From Motiliproteus sp965230185 (GTDB taxonomy: Bacteria; Pseudomonadota; Gammaproteobacteria; Pseudomonadales; Balneatricaceae): DNA of 64,000 bases. The position numbers and the translations under genes are program-made. The stretch is from the NCBI GenBank assembly GCA_965230185.1, contig OZ245995.1, forward strand, positions 5,456,001 through 5,520,000, given 5' to 3'. Under the pieces are notes generated by a model. That model was not told where the DNA came from and ran no database searches. It saw nothing but the letters and a program-made list of their open reading frames with translations. Within the stretch, counting starts at the first letter, position 1. Every line of letters starts with the position of its first letter. Shown piece by piece: positions 51,564 through 60,864 of this stretch.

Positions 51564-51977
51564 TCAGCGAACAATAAACACCGATACATCAGTATGGCTG
51601 GCAAGATAGCCGCTATGTGAGCTGAAGAAGTGGTCACGGAATCCCGGCACATGAGAGGCCATAACCACCAGGTCTGCTTTCAGCTCATGCACTACCCGAT
51701 TGAGAACCTTTTCCAGATCGACGGCAGCGTCCGGCGTCGTGGCCGCATGCGTCCGGAACTGCACATCCAGCTCATCAGAGCGGGCACCTGCAAATTCCTG
51801 CAGTTTATCGGCAAACTCCTCCGGTGTATGGGCCACCTCGCCGGGCGCCGAAGTGGTAACCCCCACCAGGGTGGCCGTAGCCTGATAGTGCCGGGACAGG
51901 TCAGCCGCTACCCGGATGGCTCTGTCCAGTTTGTCGGCATGAACCAGATCAACGGGAATGACAATATGACGGAACAT
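51564..51977 (-). CDS. Universal stress protein (UspA family)
   Basis: A 137-residue UspA-fold protein. It begins MFRHIVIPVDLVHADKLDRA, has the family beta-strand ATLVGVTTSAPGEVAH, and ends with a C-terminal motif region: LVVMASHVPGFRDHFFSSHS, then SHTDVSVFIVR. The canonical ATP-binding signature is G-2X-G-9X-G-S/T; here the first glycine positions are replaced (SHVPGFRDHFFSSHSG), so nucleotide binding is uncertain. GAGGAAA precedes ATG 51977. A longer start at 52001 (MNATEEIH) is possible. Confidence 0.88.
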   Translation of the reverse strand: MFRHIVIPVDLVHADKLDRAIRVAADLSRHYQATATLVGVTTSAPGEVAHTPEEFADKLQEFAGARSDELDVQFRTHAATTPDAAVDLEKVLNRVVHELKADLVVMASHVPGFRDHFFSSHSGYLASHTDVSVFIVR

Positions 51978-52065
51978 ATGAATTTCCTCTGTCGCGTTCA
52001 TACCTCCAGTATAGAAAAAACGTCCCGCTCCACGAATGCCGGCAGTACAACAGCTGCGCTGGCGT

Positions 52066-53556
52066 TTACTGGATCTCAACCCGATTCCTGCCCTTTTCCT
52101 TGGCCCTGTAGAGCGCATCATCGGCCCGTTTCAGAATGCTTGCAGCGTCATCCTGATCAGAAAACCGAGCCACCCCCAGGCTGACGGTGAACAACACCGA
52201 TTCATCCTTCAGTTCGGATTCGAGCTGAGAACAGATCTCCTCCGCAAGGGCCCGGGCTCCCTGCAGATCGGTCTCAGGACACACCAGCAGGAATTCTTCA
52301 CCGCCCCAGCGGGCAACTGTGTCCAGCTTCCGAACCCGGTTCTGCAGATACTCCGCCATTTTCACCAGCGCCCTGTCCCCCACCTGATGACCATATCTGT
52401 CATTGATCTGTTTGAAGTTATCGATGTCACAGAGGATGACTGACAGATCACGCCTATAGCGACGGGCACGAATGATCTCCTCATGCAGGGTTTTGTCGAT
52501 CTGCAGACGATTTGCCAGTTTCGTCAGATAATCGGTGCTCAGCTGCCGCTCAAGATCCTTTCGGACCGAGATATCCCGCACAATAGAGATGCAGGCGCGC
52601 CGCTTTCCCGACTCAAGCGCAGAGATTGCGATTTCAGCCGGAAAGATCTCACCTGACTTTTTCATGCCCACCAGATCGATGCCACGCTCATCCATTGCCC
52701 GTACCCGATCAGATTGCTGAAATTCCAGCCGTTGTTTTTCGTGTACGGCGCGGCTCCTGGCAGGCACCAGATCTTCGATACCCATTTCCATAAATTCAGC
52801 CTCCGTGTAGCCGAATAATGCCAGGGCCCGGTCATTGGCACTGACAATGCGTCCCTCCGGATCTGACACGATCAGGGCGTCCGGCGAGGCACGGAATATC
52901 GTCTGAACTTCCTTCAGTGAGCGGGCAATACCAACCACCACGATGATCACAATCACCCCGGTGATAAGGAACAGCGATACCACAAAGGCGATCTCTGTTC
53001 TCATCAACTGGTAACTGCGATCCAGATAATGCTGGCTCAGAGATTTCGTTGTCGTGCTTCTGTGGCTGATAGCCTCAGACAGCTTTTTCAGGGCCGCTAT
53101 CGCTTCCACATCGTCCACCCGGACAACGGCATCCAGCTCCACCGGGCTGATTCCGGATTCTATGGCACGCTTTGCCTGCTGGAAACGCAGATCGTACTCA
53201 CCGACGACCTGCCGAAAGACCTCAAGCGCCTGCCGTTCCTCCTGGCCCAGCTCCAGCCCCTGATAATGATCGACCGCCCCATACGTTGCCAGCAGCGATG
53301 CTTCTGCCAGCGACCCATATCTGAGATCCAGCCGCAGCACCAGGTTCTTGAAGTGGTGAATAAACCCGCCGTAGCCGAAATTACTGTGGATCTGATAGAT
53401 CCCATCGGCCTTCATATCAACCTGATCGCTGTGAGTGGACCAGGTATCATTCAGCGTTCGGATCTGGCTGTTCAGTAAGCCTGCCAGTATCAACAGTACT
53501 ATGATCGCGACGACAACAGTCGCAATCACAGAAATCAGCCTGATCCTCAGCGACAT
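52066..53556 (-). CDS. Membrane PAS-GGDEF diguanylate cyclase
   Basis: 496 residues from ATG 53556 (an in-frame start at 53592 would add 12). TM1 at about residues 7-28, a helical periplasmic domain of about 150 residues, TM2 at about 180-200 (VVSLFLITGVIVIIVVVG), a PAS domain at about 210-325 (IFRASPDALIVSDPEGRIVS) and a GGDEF domain at about 335-495. The active motif is RWGGEEF, with an I-site RKLD five residues upstream, so it should be an active, feedback-controlled cyclase. The helical sensor resembles four-helix-bundle domains; the ligand is unknown. Confidence 0.93.
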   Translation of the reverse strand: MSLRIRLISVIATVVVAIIVLLILAGLLNSQIRTLNDTWSTHSDQVDMKADGIYQIHSNFGYGGFIHHFKNLVLRLDLRYGSLAEASLLATYGAVDHYQGLELGQEERQALEVFRQVVGEYDLRFQQAKRAIESGISPVELDAVVRVDDVEAIAALKKLSEAISHRSTTTKSLSQHYLDRSYQLMRTEIAFVVSLFLITGVIVIIVVVGIARSLKEVQTIFRASPDALIVSDPEGRIVSANDRALALFGYTEAEFMEMGIEDLVPARSRAVHEKQRLEFQQSDRVRAMDERGIDLVGMKKSGEIFPAEIAISALESGKRRACISIVRDISVRKDLERQLSTDYLTKLANRLQIDKTLHEEIIRARRYRRDLSVILCDIDNFKQINDRYGHQVGDRALVKMAEYLQNRVRKLDTVARWGGEEFLLVCPETDLQGARALAEEICSQLESELKDESVLFTVSLGVARFSDQDDAASILKRADDALYRAKEKGRNRVEIQ

Positions 53557-53819
53557 AGCCTTCCTCCCGCGCTCAGAGTCACAATCAAGCACGCCAGAAA
53601 ACGGTAACGATCTGTTATTTAAGCGGTAAGGTTACTCTAGCCCAGAATTACCAGCCCGGCAGGGGGGATATCATGGAGCGCGGTACCGAGGAACTGCCTA
53701 AGTTGCGAGGAAAGTACCCCGCTCTTTCAGAATTGAAATGTTTAATGACAACAATATTTGCATTAGCATTACAAATAGCCACTGCTTTTATAACGGGAGT
53801 CGTTCCGGGACTGGCCTGT

Positions 53820-54710
53820 ATGAAAAATCTTCCAACCGATCTGCTTCGTACCTTTGTCACCATCAACGATCTGGGCGGTTTCACCCAGGCCGGAGAGCTG
53901 CTGGGGCGCTCGCAGCCCGCCATCAGCCTGCAGGTAAAGCGTCTGGAAGAGATGCTGGAAGTGCAGTTATTTAATCGCATCGGCGGCCTGCAGCTCACCG
54001 AGGAGGGCCAGCTACTCTACAATTACGCCCGCAAGATCCTGGAGCTGAACGATACTGTCGTGTCACGACTGAGCTCACCGGCTATCAGCGGTTCGGTCCG
54101 GCTCGGTATTCCCAATGATTTCGAGGTCTCGTTTCTGCCGGTCATGCTGTCGAAGTTTGCCCGTTCCTATCCCAATATTACTCTCGATGTCAGCTCAGAC
54201 CTGAGCATCAACCTGCGTCAGGAATTCAGAAAGGGCAGCTACGATCTGGTAATGTCGATGGATGAATATCCGGAGCATGGTTTTGCCGAGGACGACTTTA
54301 TCGTCGAGCCGCTGACCTGGGTGACCGGTCCCTCCTTCAGTCTCGATCGCAGCCAGCCGGTGCCGCTGGTGATGTACCCCAAGGGCTGTATCTACCGTCA
54401 GCACATTACCCAGGCACTGAACAATGCCGGCATTTCCTGGCGAGTTCTTTACTGCTCATCGAGTCTGCTGGGTATTCAGTCAACCATCGAAGCGGGTCTG
54501 GGCATCAGTGCGCTGGCGATCAATACCGTGCCGGAAGTCCTGCATTCTCACGAGCTCTATGATGGCCTGCCGGAACTGGGAAAAGTCACCATCGGCTTTA
54601 ACTACGACAGCAACAGCCTGTCACCGGCGGTGGAATTGCTGCTCGATCATCTTCGACGGGGGCTGATGGGAACCCGGGACTACGTCACGCCATTTAAGAT
54701 ACAGCACTGA
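53820..54710 (+). CDS. LysR-type transcriptional regulator
   Basis: A 296-residue LysR-family regulator. The N-terminal winged helix is typical (LPTDLLRTFVTINDLGGFTQ, then AGELLGRSQPAISLQVKRLE). The effector-binding domain at about 90-290 has the two-subdomain layout (SGSVRLGIPNDFEVSFLPVM). The start at 53820 gives the normal LysR N-terminus; the open frame reaches back to 53673 but the extra 49 codons look like a leader. It is near the creatinine operon (3' end 1 kb away) with an orphan binding-protein gene between, so it is a candidate but unproven regulator of either. 53593-53819 contains no other gene. Confidence 0.93.
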   Translation: MKNLPTDLLRTFVTINDLGGFTQAGELLGRSQPAISLQVKRLEEMLEVQLFNRIGGLQLTEEGQLLYNYARKILELNDTVVSRLSSPAISGSVRLGIPNDFEVSFLPVMLSKFARSYPNITLDVSSDLSINLRQEFRKGSYDLVMSMDEYPEHGFAEDDFIVEPLTWVTGPSFSLDRSQPVPLVMYPKGCIYRQHITQALNNAGISWRVLYCSSSLLGIQSTIEAGLGISALAINTVPEVLHSHELYDGLPELGKVTIGFNYDSNSLSPAVELLLDHLRRGLMGTRDYVTPFKIQH

Positions 54711-54730
54711 AACCACTGAATATCGCTACC

Positions 54731-54745
54731 GGCCGGTTGCCGGCC
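54731..54745. terminator. Small hairpin between convergent genes
   Basis: GGCCGG-TTG-CCGGCC at 54731-54745, centred between the LysR stop (54710) and the convergent binding-protein stop (54766). It could act in both directions. No T-run. Confidence 0.3.
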
Positions 54746-54765
54746 ACCAGCTGTCGTTGAGAAAT

Positions 54766-55539
54766 TCAGGGTTGCTCCTCCAGTACCCTGAAACCATGCT
54801 TGCGGATAATCGCCTGCAATGTCCCGAGGCCATGTAATCGTCTGAATGACTTATCGATATCACGAAGGAGCTGCTGATGGTCAGAACGGCTTCGGGAGAT
54901 GGCCATATAGAAGTGCTGGACACCCAGCGCCGGTTCCATAAACTCCAGCTTCCCGGCACTGAGCTCCGGTCGGGTTCTGAACAGATAGCTGGCCAGATCC
55001 CGGGAAATAATCGCCCGATCAATACGCCCTCTGGACAACATATTCAACGCCTGGTAATCATCATCCAGGGCAAGCAGTTGCCTGCCCTTCAGGCTGAAAC
55101 CCGGGGGCAGAGCATAGCCCCGGGGCATGCCGATAATATGCCGACCCGGATTTCCATCCCGGAGGGAAGAGGCAGAGCGGTTCCGCAGCTTATAGAAACC
55201 AACGGGGGTCGACAGCAGAATGTTTTTTGAGAACAGAAAATGACTCTCGCGTTCCCGGGTATGCCAGAGACCAACGATGACATCCACCTCGCCGATTCGC
55301 GAGGCAGCCACCAGCCGGGCAAAGGGCATCGATACCCGCCGGGTAGCATATCCGGCCTGAGCGAAGATGGCATTGCTCAGCTCTTCCAGTACCCCCCCCT
55401 GCATCAGGTTGCGGCCAAGAAAAGGGGGATAGTCATAAACACCAAGGCTTACCTCTCTGGCCGTCACCTGCTGGGGGAGAGAGAGTGTCAGTAGCAGCAA
55501 TGCAGGCAGCAGACTCTTTATCCGGACTTGCCGTAGCAT
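54766..55539 (-). CDS. Orphan periplasmic substrate-binding protein
   Basis: A 257-residue secreted SBP_bac_3-like protein. The start at 55539 directly precedes a signal peptide (MLRQVRIKSLLPALLLLTLS, cleavage near VTA). Then LGVYDYPPFLGRNLMQGGVL (entrance segment), VDVIVGLWHTRERESHFLFS, DDYQALNMLSRGRIDRAIIS and a C-terminal LRDIDKSFRRLHGLGTLQAI. The frame extends to 55686 but the extra codons are not signal-like. No permease or ATPase is adjacent. It lies downstream of the creatinine operon on the same strand, after a strong stem-loop, and may be separately transcribed. Confidence 0.82.
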   Translation of the reverse strand: MLRQVRIKSLLPALLLLTLSLPQQVTAREVSLGVYDYPPFLGRNLMQGGVLEELSNAIFAQAGYATRRVSMPFARLVAASRIGEVDVIVGLWHTRERESHFLFSKNILLSTPVGFYKLRNRSASSLRDGNPGRHIIGMPRGYALPPGFSLKGRQLLALDDDYQALNMLSRGRIDRAIISRDLASYLFRTRPELSAGKLEFMEPALGVQHFYMAISRSRSDHQQLLRDIDKSFRRLHGLGTLQAIIRKHGFRVLEEQP

Positions 55540-55723
55540 GCTGAAGAAGCCGTGGGCCTGATCGAAGAGCCGGTAGCAGAAGGCCGGGATAACAGACGGG
55601 GTCCGGAGAGAGAACCGGGCATACGTATCCGGCAACAGGGCTCTCCGGACCACGGGTTTGTGATGATTCGGGGCGGGAGCAGCCATAGTCTCATCCCCTC
55701 AACAGCGGCGACAGGTCCGCGTC

Positions 55724-55759
55724 CCGGGCAGAGACCGCCCCGATGCGGTCCCTGCCCGG
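55724..55759 (-). terminator. Strong stem-loop after creatininase gene, no U-tract
   Basis: 15-position stem 55724-55738 / 55745-55759 with a single A-C mismatch and loop CCCGAT, starting 18 bases past the creatininase stop codon. No T-run follows on the minus strand. The remaining 55540-55723 has no supported gene. Confidence 0.5.
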
Positions 55760-55777
55760 ACAATCCGGCTAATGCTT

Positions 55778-56545
55778 TCAGTCGCAGAAATGGCCCCGAA
55801 TACTGTCAGCAATACCGTTGACACAGACATTCAGCAGCAGCTCTCCATGGGCCGCCGTGGCTTTTCGCGCCGATGACAGGGTGCCGCTTTCGGGCACCCA
55901 GGACGGATCAGACGGAAACACATCGTAGGGCGGAAAGGTTGCCGGCTGGTGATCCATCACCTTGTCCATGTTCACCAGCTGCGGATGCAGATGCAGCATC
56001 AGCGAGGTTTCCAGTACCCCGCCATGTTCAACGTCCCAGCCCGTAAAGCCGTCGGGGAACACCTCCTCGATGGTCTCCTGAGTGACGAAATCCCAGTAGG
56101 ACAGCACCACCACCCGCGCATCGATTCCCTCATGACGAAGGTGCTCCAGAGCCAGGTCGATACCCTCGACGATGAACATGGAGTTCTCATAGTGACCGTT
56201 GACCAGCACAAACCGACGATTTCCATGCCGGGCATAGGCCACGACTACATCCCTGATGGTATCGATCAGGGTTTTGCCGTTAATACAGGTGGTTCCCGGG
56301 AAGAAATTACCACCACCGGATTTCACCTGGGATTTATAACCATAGGCGATGGGATGGGCCACCAGGCCGTTAGGGAGGCGCTGAGCGACCCGCTCCGAAA
56401 TGGCCTCGGGGATCAGCACATCCGGGTTCATCGACATATGGGGCCCGTGCTGCTCTATGGCACCGATGGGAAGCAGGATTACCGCTTCACCACCGGCCAC
56501 ACGGCCTTCGTAAGTTTTCCAGTCAAGGTCTGCCAGTCTGACCAT
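55778..56545 (-). CDS. crnA: Creatininase (creatinine amidohydrolase)
   Basis: A 255-residue metal-dependent hydrolase interconverting creatinine and creatine. Metal-binding residues of the family are all visible: Glu31 and His33 in GAIEQHGPHM, Asp42 in MNPDVLIP, and His118/Glu120 in NGHYENSMF. Several longer stretches match Pseudomonas creatininase as I recall it (YGYKSQVKSGGGNFFPGT, FVLVNGHYENSMFIVEGIDL, DVEHGGVLETSLML, HQPATFPPYDVFP), well beyond family-level resemblance. The start at 56545 is two bases after the BCCT transporter stop, so it is the third cistron of the creatinase-BCCT-creatininase operon. Confidence 0.95.
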   Translation of the reverse strand: MVRLADLDWKTYEGRVAGGEAVILLPIGAIEQHGPHMSMNPDVLIPEAISERVAQRLPNGLVAHPIAYGYKSQVKSGGGNFFPGTTCINGKTLIDTIRDVVVAYARHGNRRFVLVNGHYENSMFIVEGIDLALEHLRHEGIDARVVVLSYWDFVTQETIEEVFPDGFTGWDVEHGGVLETSLMLHLHPQLVNMDKVMDHQPATFPPYDVFPSDPSWVPESGTLSSARKATAAHGELLLNVCVNGIADSIRGHFCD

Positions 56546-56547
56546 GC

Positions 56548-58146
56548 TTATACCTCCCGTCCTGCCACCGGCACAGACGCTGTTGCCATCATCGATCTGG
56601 ACTCCTCTCTGACGCCTTTCGCCAGAGCAAAGCACATCATCACCATCAACAGTGAGAACGGCAGAGCAGCGGTGATTGAGGCCGTCTGCAGCGTGCTCAG
56701 CGCGGCACTGCCGCCGGTGACCAGCAGTACAGCGGCCACTGATCCCTGAATCGCTCCCCAGAAAATCCGATGACGCTTCAGCGGATGAGGATTGCCCTCA
56801 CTCATTATAGTTGTCAGCACCAGCGTTCCTGAGTCGGACGAGGTGATGAAATAGGTGGATACCAGTAACGTACCGCCGATCGTAGCAAGATAACCGATGG
56901 TTCCGGCATCCATTCCGGCGATAGTCGCATAGAGTGCGTCAGCGACGTTGGATTTGACCGTATCGGCGATAGCGCCGGTACCGGACAGATCGATATCCAG
57001 CGCGGTACCACCATAGGCCGCCAGCCATACAAAGGAAAGCAGTGATGACACTCCGACCACACCGAGTACAAATTCGCGGATAGTACGACCACGGGACACA
57101 CGAGCGATGAATACCCCGACGAAAGGAGCCCATGACATCCACCAGCCCCAGTAGAATACTGTCCACCAGCCCTGCCACATGCTCTTCCAGGAAGCATCAG
57201 CGTCACCCCATGACTGAGTCTGCGGCTCGATGTATGCGTTCAGTGGAACCAGATCAACCATATAGTCCACGGTTGAGCTGATCAGCAGCTTGACGATGTA
57301 AACCGTGGGTCCCAGCAACAGGAAGAACGCCAGCAGAATAAACGTCAGCCACATATTGGTGATCGAGAGATATTTGATCCCTCGCTTCAGTCCGGTCAGC
57401 ACCGAGATCAGGGCGCAGGCACTGATAACGACGATCAGGACCAGCTGTACGGTAATGTTCTGTGGCACATTCCAGATGGCATTGAGGCCGGCGTTGATCT
57501 GCTGGACTCCCAGACCCAGGGAGGTCGCGATCCCGAACAGGGTCGCAAAGACAGCAATCACATCAACCATGATGCCGATCCAGCCATTAACCTTCTCTCC
57601 TAGCAGGGGATAGAGCGTATAGCGAATACTCAGAGGTTTTTTCAACCGATAGGAGACGAAGGCGAGAGAAACCCCCACAACACAGTAGATTGCCCAGGCG
57701 TTCAGCCCCCAGTGGAAAAAGGTCACTTTCATCGCATCTTCGGCGGCAGCTTCATTACCGACGGCCTCGGCGAAGGGGGTTCCACCGGAGAAATGAAACA
57801 TCGGTTCTGCAATGGACCAGAAGATAATGCCGATGCCCTGACCCGCCGCATAGAGCATGGCGAACCAGGCGAAGTAACCGAATTCGGGACGTTCATCATC
57901 CCCGCCCAGACGAATGTTGCCATGGCGACTGAAGGCCAGCCAGGCACAGAACGCCAGGAAAAAAGCGGCAAGACCAACGTACCAGGCGTTTGCTGAGAGC
58001 GTGATAAAGGTGCGGGTCTGATCGATTAAGCGGGCTGAATGCTCCGGAGAGATCAGCGTGTAGAGGGTGAATGCCGCTGTCACGGCAATTGATATAAAGA
58101 CAATATAGGGATTTATCCCCTTAATAAGACCACTCTTGATAACCAT
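56548..58146 (-). CDS. BCCT-family betaine/carnitine/choline-type transporter
   Basis: A 532-residue secondary transporter with about 12 transmembrane helices. The BCCT signature with its tryptophan-rich segment is present (WWTVFYWGWWMSWAPFVGVF, then ARVSRGRTIREFVLGV). The N-terminal part has FGYFAWFAMLYAAGQGIGII, and the substrate/ion region includes the QGIGIIFWSIAEP stretch. Its position between creatinase and creatininase makes creatine, creatinine or a related quaternary or guanidino compound the likely cargo; the family normally moves betaines. Short C-terminus without a long osmosensory extension, so a catabolic importer rather than an osmoregulator is inferred. Confidence 0.95.
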   Translation of the reverse strand: MVIKSGLIKGINPYIVFISIAVTAAFTLYTLISPEHSARLIDQTRTFITLSANAWYVGLAAFFLAFCAWLAFSRHGNIRLGGDDERPEFGYFAWFAMLYAAGQGIGIIFWSIAEPMFHFSGGTPFAEAVGNEAAAEDAMKVTFFHWGLNAWAIYCVVGVSLAFVSYRLKKPLSIRYTLYPLLGEKVNGWIGIMVDVIAVFATLFGIATSLGLGVQQINAGLNAIWNVPQNITVQLVLIVVISACALISVLTGLKRGIKYLSITNMWLTFILLAFFLLLGPTVYIVKLLISSTVDYMVDLVPLNAYIEPQTQSWGDADASWKSMWQGWWTVFYWGWWMSWAPFVGVFIARVSRGRTIREFVLGVVGVSSLLSFVWLAAYGGTALDIDLSGTGAIADTVKSNVADALYATIAGMDAGTIGYLATIGGTLLVSTYFITSSDSGTLVLTTIMSEGNPHPLKRHRIFWGAIQGSVAAVLLVTGGSAALSTLQTASITAALPFSLLMVMMCFALAKGVREESRSMMATASVPVAGREV

Positions 58147-58250
58147 TACTGTTACCTCTGTGGGCCGGACCTGCCAGCCCTGTTATTTTTATTGGAGTAA
58201 AATGGTGTTTTTTTCTGTTGCCTCTGAATCCTTCAGGTAAGCCGTCCTGA

Positions 58251-58282
58251 GCCGCCGGATACCCTGTCCGATATCCGGCGGC
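58251..58282 (-). terminator. stem-loop after creatinase gene, no U-tract
   Basis: Perfect 11-bp stem GCCGCCGGATA (58251-58261) / TATCCGGCGGC (58272-58282) with a 10-base loop, eight bases after the creatinase stop codon and inside the 144-base gap before the BCCT gene. No T-run. Confidence 0.5.
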
Positions 58283-58290
58283 GGACTCAC

Positions 58291-59502
58291 TCATCCTTTG
58301 ATGATGTTGTACTCGGGACCAAATGGGAATCGGGTAATGTTCTCGGCACCGCTCTCGCCCACCACCAGGATGTCATGCTCGCGGTAACCGCCGGCACCGG
58401 GCTTGCCTTCGGGCAGCATCAGCATCGGCTCCATGGACACCACCATGCCCGGTTCCAGTACCGTATCGACATCCTCACGCAGCTCCAGTCCGGCTTCGCG
58501 GCCGTAGTAGTGGCTGAGCGTGCCGAAGGAGTGGCCGTAGCCGAAGGTGCGGTACTGCAGCACATCGTGCTGCAGGAAGATCTCGTTGAGCTCGGCGGCA
58601 ATATCGCAGCAACGGGCGCCGGGGCGGATCAGTTCCAGTCCGCGGCGGTGGACCTTGCAGTTAATCTCCCAGAGTTCCAGGTGCCGATCGGAGGCGTATT
58701 CGCTGAACAGCGTTCGCTCCAGCGCGGTGTAGTAACCGGCAATCATCGGGAAGGTGTTGAGGCTGAGAATATCGCCGGCTTCCACCTTGCGGCTGGTTAC
58801 CGGATTGTGGGCGCCGTCGGTATTGATCCCGGACTGGAACCAGACCCAGGTGTCCATCAGCTCACCGTGAGGGAAGGTGCCGGCGATCTCCCGCACCATC
58901 GCCTGAGTGCCGGCCAGCGCCACTTCATACTCCGGTACACCGACGGCGATGGCGTCACGAATCGCGGCTCCGCCGACATCGGCAACCCGGGCGCCCTGCT
59001 TGATCAGCGCGATCTCTTCGGCGGACTTGATCATCCGCAGCTTCATGGTCGGCACACCGATATCGACGAACTCAGCGGACGGCAGAATAGCTTTCATCTT
59101 CTCCAGATTCTGCAGCGGCATGTGATCGAACTCGACCCCCACTTTGCCACCATCCTGAATCAACTGCTGGACGGCATGGAAGAAGTTATCCTTCTGCCAG
59201 TCGGTATAGACGACGTTGTCTCCCAGCTGATTGCGGCGATAGGGCTGGCCGCCATCGATATTGGCGGTCACCGTGGTGTAACTGTCCCGGGTCACCACCA
59301 GGCCGTAGTCACGACCGAACCGGCAGTAGACGAAGTCGCTGTAGTAGTTGATGTTGTGATAGGAGGTAAAAAGTACTGCGTGCAGGTCGTTGTCCGCCAT
59401 ATGGCGGCGCAGCTTTTCCAGCCGTGAGTTCATCTCTTCCCGGGAGAAGGTAGGGCGGACCTTGTCACCGTTGGGGATCGATAAGGTTTGCGGCATCTGC
59501 AT
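58291..59502 (-). CDS. Creatinase (creatine amidinohydrolase)
   Basis: A 404-residue enzyme hydrolysing creatine to sarcosine and urea. It has the 'pita-bread' fold of aminopeptidase P relatives but without its metal ligands. The catalytic histidine falls at residue 232 in INTDGAHNPVT, as in the Pseudomonas putida enzyme, and near-identical stretches include FTSYHNINYYSDFVYCRFGR, NIDGGQPYRRN, LQYRTFGYGHSFGTLSHYYG and EPGMVVSMEPMLMLPEGKPG. Length matches (about 403). ATG 59502; the frame extends 12 codons farther. It is the first gene of the creatinine operon. Its product sarcosine is the substrate of the soxBDAG enzyme 16 kb away. Confidence 0.97.
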   Translation of the reverse strand: MQMPQTLSIPNGDKVRPTFSREEMNSRLEKLRRHMADNDLHAVLFTSYHNINYYSDFVYCRFGRDYGLVVTRDSYTTVTANIDGGQPYRRNQLGDNVVYTDWQKDNFFHAVQQLIQDGGKVGVEFDHMPLQNLEKMKAILPSAEFVDIGVPTMKLRMIKSAEEIALIKQGARVADVGGAAIRDAIAVGVPEYEVALAGTQAMVREIAGTFPHGELMDTWVWFQSGINTDGAHNPVTSRKVEAGDILSLNTFPMIAGYYTALERTLFSEYASDRHLELWEINCKVHRRGLELIRPGARCCDIAAELNEIFLQHDVLQYRTFGYGHSFGTLSHYYGREAGLELREDVDTVLEPGMVVSMEPMLMLPEGKPGAGGYREHDILVVGESGAENITRFPFGPEYNIIKG

Positions 59503-59956
59503 GGTTGGCTTCCTCTTATTGTTATGTTCCGACGGCACCTGAAGGCCAGGCGCTGATGTCGATCAGGGTCATTCAGGCTTCGTTCCGGAGCTTCTGAAGA
59601 ACTAAGAATCATGCTAGCGCCTGTGCATACATAATAAAAATCAATAGTTTTAATGGAGCCATTTAGAATACAAATAAGGAGACGAAATCAGCGCATTCAC
59701 CCGCGGCTTTCAGCCCGCTCTGCCGATACGACGGCAGTCCGGGAAGCCCCGTCGACGGGACCCCCTGTGAGTCCGAATGGCAGAACTGTCGATTGGATAC
59801 TGAGGGAGCTCAGGGTAAGCACCCGGAAAGAAACAGCAGCCGTTCAGCCGCTGGCACAGCGCCGGAATACCTTCCGTTGAAATTACTGCCGAATCAGAAC
59901 CAGGCCCCTGGTTATCCGGTCAGAATCGCGACCTGCAAAGCTCTCGGGAACACCGG
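59503..59956. other. Control region upstream of creatinase, no convincing gene
   Basis: 454 bases with an AT-rich block at about 59610-59685 where the creatinine-operon promoter is likely, though I see no strong -35/-10 pair. A 75-codon plus-strand frame (59653-59880) is rich in Arg/Ser with no recognisable features and is not called. AACCAGG/CCTGGTT at 59898-59913 is a near-perfect palindrome that could be an operator. Confidence 0.35.
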
Positions 59957-60700
59957 CTACTGAGCAAGAATTCGCTCAATATCCAGCTTGCCTGCAATCT
60001 GTTCCAGTCGCTCCATCAGTAAGCGGGCATCCGGGTAGCTCTTACTCAGAACGAGGTGAACATCCAGACGAGTGAGGACATCATAGTCAACATCAGGGAT
60101 CGGTATCGCGGCCAGTACTTCTTCGGACGGCCCGGCATAATCCAGCACATAGTCCGCCCTGCCCCGCTGTAACATCATGAAGGCATTATGATGACGAGCG
60201 GTCTCGGACAAGGCCACCCGGTTTGCCTTATCCCGGATAAATCGTCCGATTTTTCCGTAGCTGTAACCCAGCAGGGCGACCACCTGTTTACCGGCCAGCT
60301 CCTGATAGCTACTGATGGCGGGAACCCCGTTTCGGCGGTAGACCCTTAACTCGGTAGACGTCACCGGCTGCTGACTGAACAGGCAACACTTTTGCAGAGC
60401 GGGGGCACGGACCAGCATGGAGAACATGGAATCACCTTCGCTGAGACGCCTGAACATCCTTTTCGCAGGGTACGGTGTGGCATACCAGTCCAGCTCGGCG
60501 CGAGTGAATAATTCCCTGGCCAGCCCCAGCAACGGATTTCTGAGCATTCCATCGGCATCGCGACGGATGGTCCATACGGACTGATCCGGATAGGCATACT
60601 CGACAGGATCAGCGGCACGCACGGCATGGGAAGGAATGGCAGCAAGCAGCGCTGTCAGGGCAAAAAAAGGCAGAAAATGAGAACAGTAACGACTATGCAT
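59957..60700 (-). CDS. Orphan periplasmic substrate-binding protein
   Basis: A 247-residue secreted binding-protein-like sequence. Start chosen at 60700 (MHSRYCSHFLPFFALTALLA), directly before a signal peptide ending near VRA. Lobe-one residues PLLGLARELFTRAELDWYAT and PAKRMFRRLSEGDSMFSMLV, then VTSTELRVYRRNG and VVALLGYSYGKIGRFIRD in lobe two fit the SBP_bac_3 fold. The C-terminal RLLMERLEQIAGKLDIERIL is diverged. It is monocistronic, on the same strand as the downstream creatinase. No transport partner; ligand unknown. Confidence 0.78.
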   Translation of the reverse strand: MHSRYCSHFLPFFALTALLAAIPSHAVRAADPVEYAYPDQSVWTIRRDADGMLRNPLLGLARELFTRAELDWYATPYPAKRMFRRLSEGDSMFSMLVRAPALQKCCLFSQQPVTSTELRVYRRNGVPAISSYQELAGKQVVALLGYSYGKIGRFIRDKANRVALSETARHHNAFMMLQRGRADYVLDYAGPSEEVLAAIPIPDVDYDVLTRLDVHLVLSKSYPDARLLMERLEQIAGKLDIERILAQ

Positions 60701-60864
60701 ATGGAATGCTTCTGCTGTCATTATGGTCAGGGAAGTATGCTCGCCGGGCACAATCAAGTAAATAACTGATCAATATGCAAACAGGGAGGTCAGTATGGGA
60801 GCGAACTCCCCGGGAGCTGCAGGTGTTCTCGGACAATTTTCGCCGGTCGAAGGAATGAGAAAGG

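Noticed and set aside
59653..59880. 75-codon plus-strand frame upstream of creatinase
   Set aside because: Arg/Ser-rich random-like translation in the probable creatinine-operon control region.
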